DNA from: Ruegeria sp. 6PALISEP08 | Lineage (GTDB): Bacteria; Pseudomonadota; Alphaproteobacteria; Rhodobacterales; Rhodobacteraceae | NCBI RefSeq assembly: GCF_001238295.1 | Contig: NZ_LGXZ01000001.1 | Span: 544,163 to 608,162, forward strand | DNA length: 64,000 bases | Reading direction: 5' to 3' | Part shown: positions 37,166 to 49,246 of the stretch, in pieces | Numbering within the stretch: the first letter of the stretch is position 1 | How the letters are laid out: each line of letters starts with the position of its first letter | Notes under the pieces: generated by a model | Seen by the model: the letters and a program-made list of their open reading frames with translations, nothing else | Databases searched by the model: none | What the model was told of the DNA's origin: nothing | Program-made: the position numbers and the translations under genes

Positions 37166-37801
37166 ATGATGGTTGTTCCTTCCCTTAAGTTGCCAGTTTT
37201 TTTGGCCGCAACAGCATTTGTCGTCGCGCCCATGACCGAAGCCCTTGCAAGCGGAGCGTGTACAGTAAAAACCGCTCGCCAGTCTGCTGGGTCTCCTGGG
37301 GTCCTGTGCGAATGCGATAGTGTTACATCCGGAATGTTGCGTTATATTCAGCGTCGCGCAGATTTTGACCAGATCGTTGCGCGGCTGGGGGCTGAGTGTT
37401 CTCCGCTGGCCGACTTGCTGACAGACCTTCCGACGGCGTCGACCGGATCGTCGGACTCCCGGTCGGGTGATGGGCCGTCCCAAGAAGGTGACACCGGCGG
37501 CACCCCCGGAGGCACAAACAATCCCGGTGGAAACAGCGCCCCTGATGGAAATGACTCTCCTCGGGGCGGTGATCCCGACCAGGGCGAGCCTGAACGTGAA
37601 GAGCCCGATCGAGGCGAGCCTGAACGTGACGAGCCCGATCGAGGCGAGCCTGAACGCGAAGAGCCCGATCAGGAAGAACCTGAGCGCGAAGAGCCCGATC
37701 AGGAAGAACCTGAGCGCGAAGAGCCCGATCAGGAAGAGCCTGAACGCGAAGAACCCGATCAGGAAGAACCTGAGCGCGAAGAGCCTGAAGAACTGCGCTG
37801 A
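37166..37801 (+). CDS. Secreted acidic repeat protein, unknown function
   Basis: Encodes 211 residues. Residues 1-28 are a signal peptide (LPVFLAATAFVVAPMTEALA). A ~60-residue domain with four Cys (GACTVK, LCECDS, ECSPL) follows, then a Gly/Asp/Ser-rich linker and seven 10-residue units of the EEPEREEPDQ type. The extreme acidity of the tail suggests a surface stalk or a Ca2+-binding extension. GAGGAG lies before the first ATG. It is convergent with a transglutaminase-like protease gene; a functional link is possible but unproven. Confidence 0.7.
   Translation: MMVVPSLKLPVFLAATAFVVAPMTEALASGACTVKTARQSAGSPGVLCECDSVTSGMLRYIQRRADFDQIVARLGAECSPLADLLTDLPTASTGSSDSRSGDGPSQEGDTGGTPGGTNNPGGNSAPDGNDSPRGGDPDQGEPEREEPDRGEPERDEPDRGEPEREEPDQEEPEREEPDQEEPEREEPDQEEPEREEPDQEEPEREEPEELR
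37581..37790 (+). repeat. Seven tandem 30-bp repeats inside the acidic protein gene
   Basis: Units start at 37581, 37611, 37641, 37671, 37701, 37731 and 37761, each ending in GAGCCCGATC or a close variant. Units at 37671 and 37701 are identical. The first three encode Gly (GEPER), the later ones Glu (EEPER). Unit number is likely to vary between strains. Confidence 0.92.
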
Positions 37802-37924
37802 CAGTTGGCAGCGGCATAAGTGTACGTGCTGCGGTAACTGGCGGTCTATTTGAGACAACGGTTCCGAGAACCGTCAGGCCGAGTATGCAGTTGCGATGAA
37901 GACTTGGATACCAAATCCAGCAAC

Positions 37925-37957
37925 GAAAAAAGTGGGCGCAGTCAAAACTGTGCCCAC
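37925..37957 (-). terminator. Terminator of the transglutaminase-like protease gene
   Basis: A 10-bp stem (GTGGGCRCAG type, one G-U) spans 37932-37957 and is followed on the minus strand by six T's (37925-37931 region), just after the stop of the leftward gene. Confidence 0.75.
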
Positions 37958-37980
37958 CTAGCTTTCAAAGCGACCGGTTT

Positions 37981-38628
37981 TCAGCTGCTTCCGTAGACAC
38001 CAACCCAACGACCGGGTTTTTTAGGGTCCTGCATGCGAAGGAATAAATACCGAGTCTTGGACCATGGTTTGATGCGGTTGGTCAGGTTGTCCAAGACCAA
38101 GTCGCCCTGCGTCGAACGATAGATCAAAACCGCATGAGCAGTCCGGCGCGTATCCAGAACCGTAGCAATAAAGAGCTTGCTTGGATCCACTCCGGCGTGG
38201 ATGAGGTCTCTTTTCTTCAACAACGCAAAGTCTTCACAATCCCCACCTCTGGCCGTTGGGAGCGCCCAAAGCTCGCGCGTCTTGTACTGCGACTGATCCG
38301 TCACGTCGCGCGTTGAGACATTCACCCGCCGGTTAATCTCTTTCACTAACTGCATTTCGGATTGAATGGTCAGTGTCGAAGATCGTGCCGCAGTACACGC
38401 CCAACTATATTGGCGGCACAGGTTTCTTGCCCCGGTTGGCGGTGGTGAGGATGTTACGGTGGGAATAAATCGACCTTCAGAGGCATGCGCTTCAGTCGCG
38501 ACAAAGCTACTTGCCATGACTGCCGCTGCCATGCCAATCGCGCAGACTGAAGCTGACAAAACTCCGGTAACTCGGTAGCCGACCGTTTTGACCAATGACA
38601 TCATGCCCATTCCCCGATCCAGTATCAT
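37981..38628 (-). CDS. Bacterial transglutaminase-like cysteine peptidase (BTLCP/DUF920)
   Basis: A 215-residue exported protein. The N-terminus has a long hydrophobic segment (VLSASVCAIGMAAAVMASSFVA) ending in EAHAS. The papain-like triad is visible as Cys in GGDCEDFA, His in RTAHAVLIY and Asp in DLVLDNLTN. This family includes LapG, which cuts surface adhesins under control of LapD and c-di-GMP, but no lapD-like gene or large adhesin is in the window. Start position is uncertain (MILDRGMGMM or the inner Mets). Confidence 0.85.
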   Translation of the reverse strand: MILDRGMGMMSLVKTVGYRVTGVLSASVCAIGMAAAVMASSFVATEAHASEGRFIPTVTSSPPPTGARNLCRQYSWACTAARSSTLTIQSEMQLVKEINRRVNVSTRDVTDQSQYKTRELWALPTARGGDCEDFALLKKRDLIHAGVDPSKLFIATVLDTRRTAHAVLIYRSTQGDLVLDNLTNRIKPWSKTRYLFLRMQDPKKPGRWVGVYGSS

Positions 38629-38952
38629 CCAATAGATTGCCGATACTGCAGACCCACATTCCGCTTCTTGAAACTATTCGCGAAAGGGCCTCAGTCGCAA
38701 TCATCTCGAACGTGCCGAGGAAAAAGGGCGAAAATTCGTTCTGTAATTTGACAATTTCGGGCGGGAATTAGGACGACTCTGCCACATTTCCAGGCAGCAC
38801 CTTTGAAAAAGGAACTTTAGAATCTCATGGCAAGCGTTTGTTAAAGAACCAAAAATACGAAGGCCCGCAGATCGCAGGCCATTCTTAGTGTGTGGTAAGG
38901 GCGTATAAGCTGAAAATCGCTGAAACCAGCCCAAAGGCGGTCTGTGCGATAA
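38629..38952. other. Intergenic region between BTLCP and DUF1330 genes
   Basis: These 324 bases hold no convincing gene apart from the terminator at 38853-38880. The right part is AT-rich and probably carries the promoter of the leftward BTLCP gene. Confidence 0.6.
38853..38880 (-). terminator. Probable terminator after alaS-DUF1330
   Basis: On the minus strand GGCCTGC and GCGGGCC (one G-U) form a stem followed by TTCGTATTTTT, 73 bases past the DUF1330 stop. Confidence 0.6.
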
Positions 38953-39240
38953 CTATTCAGTGATCTCAACCACAAGCAGCTCTCTCTCGCTAGCATTGCG
39001 GGCATAATTCAGCGCCTGTTGGTAATCATCCGAGTTGTAACACTCGACCGCTGCCTCAAGCGAGGGGAATCGGGCGACCACGTTGCGTGGCCGTTCTTTG
39101 CCTTCCAACTGAACATAGCGTGCAGCACGCGCGATGAACTCACCACCGTACTTAGCTAAGGCTGGTCCTGCCAGCTCGGCATATTTTCCATATGCATCGG
39201 CGTCCGTTACAGTAACATGTGCAATCCAAAGTGCAGCCAT
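38953..39240 (-). CDS. DUF1330 family protein
   Basis: A 95-residue dimeric alpha-beta barrel-type protein: MAALWIAHVTVTDADAYGKY, ALAKYGGEFIARAARYVQLEG and the C-terminal RELLVVEITE fit the family. Function is unknown. It starts one base after the alaS stop and is thus expressed with it. The frame is open upstream into alaS, but MAALW is the family start. Confidence 0.9.
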   Translation of the reverse strand: MAALWIAHVTVTDADAYGKYAELAGPALAKYGGEFIARAARYVQLEGKERPRNVVARFPSLEAAVECYNSDDYQQALNYARNASERELLVVEITE

Positions 39241-39241
39241 C

Positions 39242-41914
39242 TTATCCTCCCAATATCTGTTCTGCGGCCTTGATCGCAGCATCCGCATTCGATGCGTCCT
39301 TGCCGCCACCCTGGGCCATATCAGGTCGGCCACCGCCGCCCTTGCCGCCCAATTCAACCACGGCCGCTTTGACCAGATCCACCGCCGAAACGGTTCCCGT
39401 CAGGTCCTCGGTCACACCAGCTGCGACCGCAGCCTTGCCGCCTGTATCTGCAATAAGAAGAACAGCACCTGATCCAAGACGCGTCTTGTGTTCATCGATC
39501 AGCGCTGGAAGATCCTTGCCTGACACACCGTTGAGGGCTTGCGCCAGGAATTTAACGCCATTGATATCACGCGCCTCGGCCCCACCGCCCTGCCCGGCCC
39601 CGCCGGCCATGGCCAGATCGCGGCGCAGCTGAGCCACTTCGTTCTGCAATGACTTGCGCTCATCCAACAGGCTCTTAACCCGGGCGACCACGTCATCCGG
39701 TTGTGCCTTCAGTTCCAGCGCAATCTGAGCCAGCCGGTGATCTTGAGCCGAGAGGTAACGGTTGGCCTCATCTCCGGTCAGCGCTTCGATCCGGCGCACA
39801 CCGGCACTGCTGGCGCTGTCCCCCAGCAAGACAAACGTACCGATATCCCCGGTCCGGCGCACATGAGTTCCCCCGCACAGTTCGATTGACCAGGTTTCAC
39901 CATCCTGACCCTTACCCGTAGGGGCTTTGCCCATCGAGACAACACGGACCTCATCGCCGTACTTCTCACCAAACAACGCCTGTGCCCCCAGTTCCCGCGC
40001 ATCATCCGGTGTCATGATCCGGGTTTCGACGGTTGAGTTCTGGCGGATGAAGCTGTTCACTTCGCGCTCGACCTTCTGAATTTCATCATGGCTCAATGCT
40101 TTGGAATGGCTGAAGTCGAAACGCAGACGATCCGCTGCATTCAGCGAGCCACGCTGCGCCACGTGATCCCCCAGAGCTTCTCGCAGCGCTTCGTGCAGCA
40201 GGTGGGTGGCCGAGTGGTTGGCGCGAATGGCCGACCGGCGGGCATGATCCACCTCAAGCTCGACCGCGTCCCCCTTGGACAGCGTGCCGTTTTCGACCGA
40301 CACTTTATGCGCATAGACTTTGCCGTCGGCAAACTTCCTGGTATCCTCTACTCGGCTGAGGTCATCGCGATCGTCGACACGGCGCAATTCACCGGTATCA
40401 CCGATCTGACCACCGGCCTCGCCATAAAATGGGGTCTGGTTTACGACTACCCAACCGTTTTCCCCAGCGTTGATTGTGTCCACCAAAGCGCCGTCTACAA
40501 TCAAAGCAGCAACCTGAGCTTCAGCCTTCTCAGTCTCATAGCCCAGGAAATCCGTCGCACCTGCCGAATCCAACACATCAAACCACACGGCTTGATCCGC
40601 AGCTTCGCCAGAACCGGCCCATGCTGCCCGCGCCTTGGCCTTTTGTTCGGCCATTGCGGAATCAAACCCTTCGGTATCAACAGCTCGACCCTTTTCGCGC
40701 AACGCATCCTGAGTCAGGTCCAGTGGGAAGCCATATGTATCATAGAGTTTGAAGGCCGCGGCACCCGGTAAAGGCGCGTCCTCGGCAAGTCCCGCAACCT
40801 CGTCATCCAGCAGTTTCAAACCGCGATCCAACGTTTGCTTGAACTTGGTTTCTTCAAGCAACAAGGTCTCTTCAATCAGGGGCTGGGCCTGCGTCAGTTC
40901 CGAGTAATGCCCACCCATCAGCTGTACCAGAGTTGGCACAAGACGGTGCATGACGGGATCCTTGGCACCCAACAGGTGCGCATGGCGCATGGCGCGGCGC
41001 ATGATCCGGCGCAGAACATAACCGCGCCCATCATTGCTGGGCATGACCCCATCCGCAATCAGGAACGATGTCGACCGCAGGTGGTCTGCAATGACGCGAT
41101 GATGCACGTTCTGATCACCAAAAGGATCCACACCGGTCGCATCCGCAGACGCTTCGATCAGGGTTTTAAACAGGTCGGTGTCATAATTGTCATGGCTGCC
41201 CTGCAGCAACGCTCCGATCCGTTCCAGCCCCATACCAGTGTCAATGGACTGCATATCCAGCTCGACCATCGAGCCGTCTTCGAACTGTTCGTTCTGCATG
41301 AAGACGACGTTCCAGATTTCAATGAACCGGTCACCGTCTTCTTCAGCAGACCCCGGAGGGCCGCCCCAGATGTGATCGCCATGGTCATAGAAAATCTCAG
41401 TACACGGGCCACAAGGACCGGTCGGGCCCATCTGCCAAAAATTATCGTTGGTGGCGATACGGATGATCCGATCTTCCGGCACGCCGACCTTTTTCCAGAT
41501 TTCAAACGCCTCGTCATCGGTGTGATAGACCGTGGCCAACAGGCGGCTTTTGTCGATGCCGAATTCCTTGGTAATCAGGTTCCAGGCGAACGGGATCGCC
41601 TCGGACTTGAAGTAATCACCGAACGAGAAATTGCCCAACATCTCGAAAAACGTGTGGTGGCGCGCGGTATAGCCCACATTGTCCAGGTCATTGTGTTTTC
41701 CGCCTGCACGCACACATTTCTGCGCTGTTGTGGCGCGTGTGTAGTCGCGGGTCTCCAAGCCGGTGAACAGGTTCTTGAACTGGACCATGCCCGAGTTCAC
41801 GAACATCAGTGTCGGGTCGTTGCGCGGCACCAGCGGGCTGGATGCCACAACCTCATGCCCCTGTTTTTCAAAGTAGTTCAGAAAGGTCGATCGGATATCG
41901 TTCAGGGTTGGCAT
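39242..41914 (-). CDS. alaS: Alanine-tRNA ligase
   Basis: An 890-residue class II synthetase that charges tRNA-Ala. The catalytic domain begins [20 protein letters not shown]; the editing domain has [12 protein letters not shown] and [15 protein letters not shown] with the zinc ligands. The C-terminal DHHA1 domain includes [13 protein letters not shown]. The start was chosen at MPTLND; the frame continues 40 codons upstream without family sequence. It lies in the alaS-recA-cckA order common in Rhodobacteraceae. Confidence 0.97.
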   Translation of the reverse strand: MPTLNDIRSTFLNYFEKQGHEVVASSPLVPRNDPTLMFVNSGMVQFKNLFTGLETRDYTRATTAQKCVRAGGKHNDLDNVGYTARHHTFFEMLGNFSFGDYFKSEAIPFAWNLITKEFGIDKSRLLATVYHTDDEAFEIWKKVGVPEDRIIRIATNDNFWQMGPTGPCGPCTEIFYDHGDHIWGGPPGSAEEDGDRFIEIWNVVFMQNEQFEDGSMVELDMQSIDTGMGLERIGALLQGSHDNYDTDLFKTLIEASADATGVDPFGDQNVHHRVIADHLRSTSFLIADGVMPSNDGRGYVLRRIMRRAMRHAHLLGAKDPVMHRLVPTLVQLMGGHYSELTQAQPLIEETLLLEETKFKQTLDRGLKLLDDEVAGLAEDAPLPGAAAFKLYDTYGFPLDLTQDALREKGRAVDTEGFDSAMAEQKAKARAAWAGSGEAADQAVWFDVLDSAGATDFLGYETEKAEAQVAALIVDGALVDTINAGENGWVVVNQTPFYGEAGGQIGDTGELRRVDDRDDLSRVEDTRKFADGKVYAHKVSVENGTLSKGDAVELEVDHARRSAIRANHSATHLLHEALREALGDHVAQRGSLNAADRLRFDFSHSKALSHDEIQKVEREVNSFIRQNSTVETRIMTPDDARELGAQALFGEKYGDEVRVVSMGKAPTGKGQDGETWSIELCGGTHVRRTGDIGTFVLLGDSASSAGVRRIEALTGDEANRYLSAQDHRLAQIALELKAQPDDVVARVKSLLDERKSLQNEVAQLRRDLAMAGGAGQGGGAEARDINGVKFLAQALNGVSGKDLPALIDEHKTRLGSGAVLLIADTGGKAAVAAGVTEDLTGTVSAVDLVKAAVVELGGKGGGGRPDMAQGGGKDASNADAAIKAAEQILGG

Positions 41915-42092
41915 AGGGCTCTCTCGGCGCGCAAAAATCTTGGTCTCCGCAGGTTTATCCCCCTGTCCGAGCAGTGTCCACAGTGGAGGCGCCCCGGAAC
42001 GAAACAAGGCGGCCCGATGGACCGCCTCTTTCATAGTCTTTTCAATTTACAACCGGAAACCGGAGAGCTTCCGAAGCTCTCGTCAGCGGCTG

Positions 42093-43160
42093 TCAGGCTT
42101 CGAGGATGTCATCATCCTCGGCGGCACCCGGAGGCATGTCAAATTCCAGCCCATGAGCGGCGCGAATCTTGTCTTCGATGTCCAGCGCAATACGGCTATT
42201 GTCACGCAGGTATTGTTTAGCGTTCTCACGCCCCTGCCCGATCCGTTCATCGCCATAGCTGAACCATGAGCCTGACTTTTCAACCACGCCTGCTTTGACA
42301 CCCAGATCCAGCAACTCACCCATTTTCGAAATGCCTTCGCCATACATGATGTCGAATTCGACCTGCTTAAACGGAGGTGCCACCTTGTTCTTCACGACCT
42401 TGACGCGGGTCTGGTTGCCGACAACCTCGTCCCGGTCCTTGATCGCACCGATACGGCGGATGTCTAGACGAACCGAGCTATAGAATTTCAGTGCGTTACC
42501 ACCAGTAGTGGTTTCGGGGCTGCCAAACATGACGCCGATCTTCATCCTGATCTGGTTGATAAAGATGACCATGCAATTCGAGCGGCTGATCGAACCCGTT
42601 AGTTTCCGCATCGCCTGGCTCATCAGGCGGGCCTGAACGCCAACACTGCTGTCGCCCATATCGCCTTCAAGCTCGGATTTCGGCGTCAACGCCGCAACCG
42701 AGTCGACGACGACCATATTCACTGCACCTGAACGAACCAAAGTATCGGTAATCTCAAGCGCCTGTTCACCGGTGTCAGGCTGCGAAATCAGCAGTTCGTC
42801 CAGATCGACACCCAACTTACGGGCATATTGTGGGTCCAGCGCGTGTTCCGCATCCACAAATGCACAGACACCGCCGCGCTTTTGCTGCTCTGCAATGCAA
42901 TGCAGCGTCAGCGTCGTTTTACCTGAGCTTTCAGGGCCATAAATCTCGACAATTCGCCCCATTGGCAGACCTCCAATTCCCAGCGCAATATCCAGCCCCA
43001 GCGAACCGGTCGAGCTTGCCTCGATATCCTGCGTGGCACCTTCGCCCAGCTTCATGATCGAGCCTTTTCCGAACTGCCGTTCGATCTGGGCCAGCGCACT
43101 GTCGAGCGCCTTTTGCTTGTCTGCGTTTTTCTTGTCGCTCATTGTCAGAAGATCCGCCAT
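42093..43160 (-). CDS. recA: Recombinase RecA
   Basis: A 355-residue ATPase for homologous recombination and LexA cleavage. Walker [23 protein letters not shown] (Walker B) and the L2/DNA-binding loop region [18 protein letters not shown] are present. The start is [12 protein letters not shown]. The acidic C-terminus ([10 protein letters not shown]) is typical. A LexA box lies 56 bases upstream. Confidence 0.98.
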   Translation of the reverse strand: MADLLTMSDKKNADKQKALDSALAQIERQFGKGSIMKLGEGATQDIEASSTGSLGLDIALGIGGLPMGRIVEIYGPESSGKTTLTLHCIAEQQKRGGVCAFVDAEHALDPQYARKLGVDLDELLISQPDTGEQALEITDTLVRSGAVNMVVVDSVAALTPKSELEGDMGDSSVGVQARLMSQAMRKLTGSISRSNCMVIFINQIRMKIGVMFGSPETTTGGNALKFYSSVRLDIRRIGAIKDRDEVVGNQTRVKVVKNKVAPPFKQVEFDIMYGEGISKMGELLDLGVKAGVVEKSGSWFSYGDERIGQGRENAKQYLRDNSRIALDIEDKIRAAHGLEFDMPPGAAEDDDILEA

Positions 43161-43215
43161 TGTCCTGTCGCCTTCCCTTTTGTCACACCCTTGAACGGGC
43201 GGCAATCGCTGCTTT

Positions 43216-43230
43216 GTTCGCCTCTTGTTC
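43216..43230. promoter_or_regulatory. LexA (SOS) box of recA
   Basis: GTTC-N7-GTTC is a perfect direct repeat of the alphaproteobacterial LexA operator, located upstream of the leftward recA gene and 123 bases upstream of the divergent sulfotransferase-like gene. It predicts SOS induction of recA. Confidence 0.88.
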
Positions 43231-43352
43231 CTTATGGGACCAAAAAGAGAACATTTCAACTAAAACTTACAAGACTCACTCTTCTGCAATTGTGTTAAAG
43301 AGTCGTTTACGACAATCTGCCAAAAAGATCAGGTCGAAGCGGAACGCGATAT

Positions 43353-43946
43353 ATGCTAGTTTTTTATGAAGAACGCCTGGCTTTTCTTGCGGTTCCCAAG
43401 ACCGGCAGCACAGCGTATCATACAGCGTTGCGCGACCGGGCCGATCTTGTCGTGACCCATCCGCCCGAATTGAAACATGCCACCGTGCGCCGATATGATC
43501 GGTTTTTTCAGAATATTTTTCAAAAAGTCTGCCACACCGAAATGGAAATCATAGCCATCGTGCGTGAACCGATAGACTGGCTGGGCAGTTGGTATCGTTT
43601 TCGCGGCCGCGACGATTTGCAGGGTCATCCCCGTTCCACTCGCGACATGAGTTTTGATAGGTTTGTTCAAGCCTACATGCAGTCGCCGCGCCCCGACTTT
43701 GCCGATGTCGGCAGCCAGAGCAAGTTTTTTCAAACTCGCAGTAGCAGCACCGGGACGATCCTTACTTTTAAATACGATCATCAGGACAAGATCCTGGATT
43801 TCCTGCAAACCCGTCTGAACACGCAGATCGCGTTACAGCAGGAAAACGTATCCCCCCTTAAAGATCTTAGCCTATCGCCAGAGACCGAGGTGCAGTTCCG
43901 GGAGACTCACGCGGCGGAATTTGCGCTCTATGATGCGGCCCTCTGA
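43353..43946 (+). CDS. Sulfotransferase-like protein
   Basis: Encodes 197 residues. AVPKTGSTAYHTAL matches the 5'-phosphosulfate loop of PAPS-dependent sulfotransferases, and IVREPIDWLGSWYRF the 3'-phosphate-binding region. The family is common in roseobacters, where it has often been labelled gamma-glutamyl kinase without basis. The acceptor is unknown. It ends 5 bases before the cckA stop, so the two genes converge with almost no spacer and no terminator between them. Confidence 0.75.
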   Translation: MLVFYEERLAFLAVPKTGSTAYHTALRDRADLVVTHPPELKHATVRRYDRFFQNIFQKVCHTEMEIIAIVREPIDWLGSWYRFRGRDDLQGHPRSTRDMSFDRFVQAYMQSPRPDFADVGSQSKFFQTRSSSTGTILTFKYDHQDKILDFLQTRLNTQIALQQENVSPLKDLSLSPETEVQFRETHAAEFALYDAAL

Positions 43947-43951
43947 GCCCG

Positions 43952-46243
43952 TCAATTCAGCTGTTGGAACACTGCTTCTGTCAATTGATTGAGCGAAAAG
44001 GGTTTCGGCAGGAAGGTGGAGTTGGCGATATCCGGCCCCGAATCTCCGAACGCCCCTTCGGTGTACCCAGACACAAAGACCACGCGGGCATCCGGGCGTG
44101 TTTTTTGCGCTTCGCGCACCCAGGTCGGACCGTCCATGCCCGGCATCACCACGTCGGTGACAAAGACATCGACATTCAACGCTGGATCCTCAAGCAATTT
44201 CAACGCCTCTTCCGCCGAGTCCGCTTCAAGCACGGTATACCCCTTCAAGCGCAAGGCGCGCGTTGCAAAGGCACGGACCGGAGCTTCGTCTTCGACCAAA
44301 AGCACCACCCCTTCCCCTTGCCGCGCATAATGCGTTTCGGGTTGCTTTGGCGCATCGACCTCAACCTCGGCTGCGGTCACGCAAACGGGCAAAAAGACTG
44401 TGAATTCAGTGCCGCGCCCCACAACGCTGTCTACAAAGATGAAGCCGCCCGTTTGTTTCACGATGCCATAAACCGTGGACAGCCCGAGCCCGGTGCCCTC
44501 ACCCGTGCGTTTGGTTGTATAAAACGGTTCAAACACCTTCTGCAGCTTGTCCGCTGGGATGCCCGTTCCACTGTCGACAACCCGGACTGTCACATATTCA
44601 CCCGGTTGCACAGTTGCCCGATCGCGGCTGAACGGTTGCGATAAATTCACAACCTCGGTTTCAATGCGGATCTCGCCGCCGTCCGCCATCGCGTCGCGGG
44701 CATTGACGACCAGATTCATCAGCACCTGCTCCAATTGGCGCTTGTCGGCGCGCACCGGTTTCAATACCGGATCGTGGCTCAGCGTCAGTTGAACTTTCTC
44801 ACCGACCAGCCGGTTCAACAGGTGAATCAGGTCCGAGATCGTATCTCGCAGATCCAGCACCTCGGGTCTGAGGGTCTGCTTGCGGGAAAACGCCAAAAGC
44901 TGGCTGACAAGTGCGGCCGCGCGATTTGCGTTCTGATTGATCTGAACGAGATCGCCGTAATCCGGGTCATTTTGATCATGCCGCAGCAAGAGCAAATCGC
45001 AGTGACCCGAGATAGCCGTGAGCAGATTGTTGAAATCATGCGCCACACCCCCGGCCAATTGGCCGACAGCCTGCATCTTTTGACCCTGAACGAACTGAGC
45101 CTCCAGCGTTTTCAGTTCGGTGGCGTCATTCAATACAGCAATCAGCCCCGCTTTGCCGTCTGAAACGACTTTGCTTAACGTGACCTGCACAAAGACCTCT
45201 TTTTCGCCTCGGATCAGCTGCAGAAACTCCGTGCGTTGGACGTCCTCTTCAGACGCTGTGCGCGCCAACCAGTCCGGAATAGGTATACGCAGTCCCCGCA
45301 TAACCTGGTCGATATTGGTGCCTTTCAGCGTATCCTTCCCCAGCAGTCTCGCGGCCAATCTGTTAGTGTCGAGGATCGTACCATCTGTCGACAGGTTCAG
45401 AATTGGAACCGGAAGATCTGCAAAAGATGTCCCGGCCTCTGACACGGCGGGTTTCAGCAGCGGGACCAACCCCAGACATCGTTTGGTCCCGGTTTGCGAC
45501 AGGTCTGCCACTGCGACTGACACCACCCCATCACGAGATCGGACAGTGTTTACGGACCCGTTTACGGGAGCTTCCCCACAGAAGATGTCCTGAATATTGT
45601 TGGGTGCGTTGCCGAACATGCGCGTGGCGGCCAAATTTGCGTGTTGGATTTCACCCCTGTATCCAATTGTCAGTACTGGTATGCTCAGCTCTGCATTGAC
45701 AGCTGCCTCTCCTTCCTGAAAGCGCCAGCAAAATACATCAGCGCTTAGCCGAAACGCGGTCACGGACAATATATTCCCGCCGTTCGGAAACTCTTCAAAC
45801 GCGCGTCCGTTTGATTGAACTTGAGATTGCAACCTCAACAAAACCGCCTGAGGGTTCGAAAACGTGGACCGCAAACACAAGGTCAGCGGAATACCTTGTA
45901 CTGCCCCGAACCTTTTCTTGGCCCGCGCGTTGGCGGTCAGAACTTCCCCGAATGTGTTGGCGACCACAAACGGAGCATCTTGGTGTTCCGCAAAAGCACT
46001 CATGACCGCCACATTGTTTTGTGCGGTGACATTGGCCATATGTACCTTGATCGCGACGCAGATCGCCACAACAAGCAGGGATATACCTGCAACTGTCAGA
46101 CCCGCGTTCCAGTCCGACGACAGAATGCCCGTCATCGGTGTCAAAATGATCAGAAATGCAAGACACAAAAGTGAACCGATGCGTGTGGCTGATGGCAGGT
46201 TGGCTAGGGAAGGATTTCGAACAAATACGGCAGTGTCAGACAT
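43952..46243 (-). CDS. cckA: Hybrid sensor histidine kinase CckA
   Basis: A 763-residue membrane kinase. Two N-terminal membrane segments (residues ~25-65) are followed by PAS domains, HisKA with the phospho-acceptor His in AGGVAHDFNNLLTA, a HATPase domain (GTGLGLSTVYGIV) and a C-terminal receiver with Asp in DVFVTDVVMPGMDG. CckA feeds phosphate through ChpT to CtrA and CpdR; in roseobacters the relay controls motility and gene transfer agents. Neither chpT nor ctrA is here. Confidence 0.93.
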   Translation of the reverse strand: MSDTAVFVRNPSLANLPSATRIGSLLCLAFLIILTPMTGILSSDWNAGLTVAGISLLVVAICVAIKVHMANVTAQNNVAVMSAFAEHQDAPFVVANTFGEVLTANARAKKRFGAVQGIPLTLCLRSTFSNPQAVLLRLQSQVQSNGRAFEEFPNGGNILSVTAFRLSADVFCWRFQEGEAAVNAELSIPVLTIGYRGEIQHANLAATRMFGNAPNNIQDIFCGEAPVNGSVNTVRSRDGVVSVAVADLSQTGTKRCLGLVPLLKPAVSEAGTSFADLPVPILNLSTDGTILDTNRLAARLLGKDTLKGTNIDQVMRGLRIPIPDWLARTASEEDVQRTEFLQLIRGEKEVFVQVTLSKVVSDGKAGLIAVLNDATELKTLEAQFVQGQKMQAVGQLAGGVAHDFNNLLTAISGHCDLLLLRHDQNDPDYGDLVQINQNANRAAALVSQLLAFSRKQTLRPEVLDLRDTISDLIHLLNRLVGEKVQLTLSHDPVLKPVRADKRQLEQVLMNLVVNARDAMADGGEIRIETEVVNLSQPFSRDRATVQPGEYVTVRVVDSGTGIPADKLQKVFEPFYTTKRTGEGTGLGLSTVYGIVKQTGGFIFVDSVVGRGTEFTVFLPVCVTAAEVEVDAPKQPETHYARQGEGVVLLVEDEAPVRAFATRALRLKGYTVLEADSAEEALKLLEDPALNVDVFVTDVVMPGMDGPTWVREAQKTRPDARVVFVSGYTEGAFGDSGPDIANSTFLPKPFSLNQLTEAVFQQLN

Positions 46244-46352
46244 AAAATAGGCTCAGACGAAAAGGTGGCAGCAGTAGAGGTTAAATAGGTTAACGCACGC
46301 TTAACGGATTTCGACAAGCGTCAATCTACCCTGGGTTGCTTTCGCCAAAGTC

Positions 46353-47510
46353 TTAAGATGTCAGGTGTGACGTGAAAAACCCGTCCGACTGGCCAGTAAC
46401 CGGCCATGATTTCCGGAAGGTTTCATTCCAACCCGAATGCTGTGCCAAAAATCGCGTGACAACTGCGCTGTTTTCATCGTCGAGAACCGAACAAGACGCA
46501 TAGGCCAATACGCCTCCCGCACGAACCAAAGGCGCGATATCCTTAAGAATACCGGATTGAATGCGCGTGAGTTCTGTCAGACGTTCCTCGGTCAACGCCC
46601 ATTTTCCGGCAGGCGCTCGCCGCCATGATCCGCTGCCCGAACAAGGCGCATCCGCCAAAACCACATCAAAAGGGGTTAAACCCGCAAGATCTGAACTGTT
46701 CAGAACAGTTATTCTGGCCCCTGCCCGCTCCGCTCGGATCGGGATGTCTTTCATGCGTCCCTGATTTACGTCATGCGCAAAGACATTGATGCTCTTATTC
46801 GCTGCAAGCGCAAGTGCCTTGCCACCACCGCCTGCGCAATAATCCAGGACACGCATTCCCGGCTTTAGCTCCAGCGCTGAGACGACAGCCTGACTCGCGG
46901 CATCCTGAAGTTCGACCAGACCCTCGGCATAGGCCCGGCTTTGTGCGATGCGTCGCGCGCCTTCCGTGACCTCTAGCGCCGTGTGACACACAGATGTTGG
47001 ACGGGCGATAATCCCCTCACCTTTTAACGCCTCAGATGCCTTAGCGACATCCGATTTTAAAAGATTGACTCGCAGATGAACGGCTGCCCGACCCTGCAAT
47101 GCCTGTGCGCATGGCACCGCTTCGCCGCCCAGAGATTGGGTAAAACGCGGCCACAGCCATTCCGGGATGTCGAACCTTTCCGCTTCGGTTTCAAAACCCC
47201 GCGCTGCCTCTGCATCCTGCACGGGCAATGGCGCATGGCCGTCGCCGGTGAACAAATCGGCCGGATCCGCGTCAGAGGCACGGATCGCCCCGATCATCAA
47301 TCCGCGACCGCTATTGCTTCCGCCAAGCGCCGCATATGACCGTCTGCATCGCAACGCGTCGAAAACATGGTCCCGTACGGCCGCGCGATCTTTGGAGCCT
47401 GCAAACCGGCTGCGTCGCGCCCAACCGGTCAACGCCTTTTCCACCGGAGCTCCGGTCAGAATCTCATCCAGAATTTCTATAGATGCCTGAACGCGGGCGG
47501 CGGGTGTCAT
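46353..47510 (-). CDS. rsmB: 16S rRNA m5C methyltransferase, RsmB family
   Basis: A 385-residue enzyme with an N-terminal NusB-like helical domain (residues ~1-75) and a SAM domain (LDYCAGGGGKALALA). The two Cys are in DAPCSGSGSWRR and YASCSVLDDEN, the latter being the nucleophile in RsmB/RsmF. It would methylate C967 or an equivalent residue. It overlaps no neighbours; guaB lies 90 bases upstream. Confidence 0.85.
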   Translation of the reverse strand: MTPAARVQASIEILDEILTGAPVEKALTGWARRSRFAGSKDRAAVRDHVFDALRCRRSYAALGGSNSGRGLMIGAIRASDADPADLFTGDGHAPLPVQDAEAARGFETEAERFDIPEWLWPRFTQSLGGEAVPCAQALQGRAAVHLRVNLLKSDVAKASEALKGEGIIARPTSVCHTALEVTEGARRIAQSRAYAEGLVELQDAASQAVVSALELKPGMRVLDYCAGGGGKALALAANKSINVFAHDVNQGRMKDIPIRAERAGARITVLNSSDLAGLTPFDVVLADAPCSGSGSWRRAPAGKWALTEERLTELTRIQSGILKDIAPLVRAGGVLAYASCSVLDDENSAVVTRFLAQHSGWNETFRKSWPVTGQSDGFFTSHLTS

Positions 47511-47600
47511 TGCAATTATACCTTGTAACGAAACAGCCCGTTCGCTGTTTCAAACGTAAACGACGCTCGTATTCGAGCGCCGTATATGGTTCTCAAGTTC

Positions 47601-49202
<1,602 letters not shown>

Positions 49203-49246
49203 TCAACATCATATCTTGCGCCACATACGCGCGAATATGAAAAGGT

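Noticed and set aside
37581..37790. 30-bp periodic repeats as a CRISPR-like array
   Set aside because: Units are directly adjacent without spacers and lie in frame in a protein gene.
43353..43946. Gamma-glutamyl kinase annotation
   Set aside because: The N-terminal PKTGSTA loop and REP motif are those of sulfotransferases, and no amino-acid kinase motif is present.
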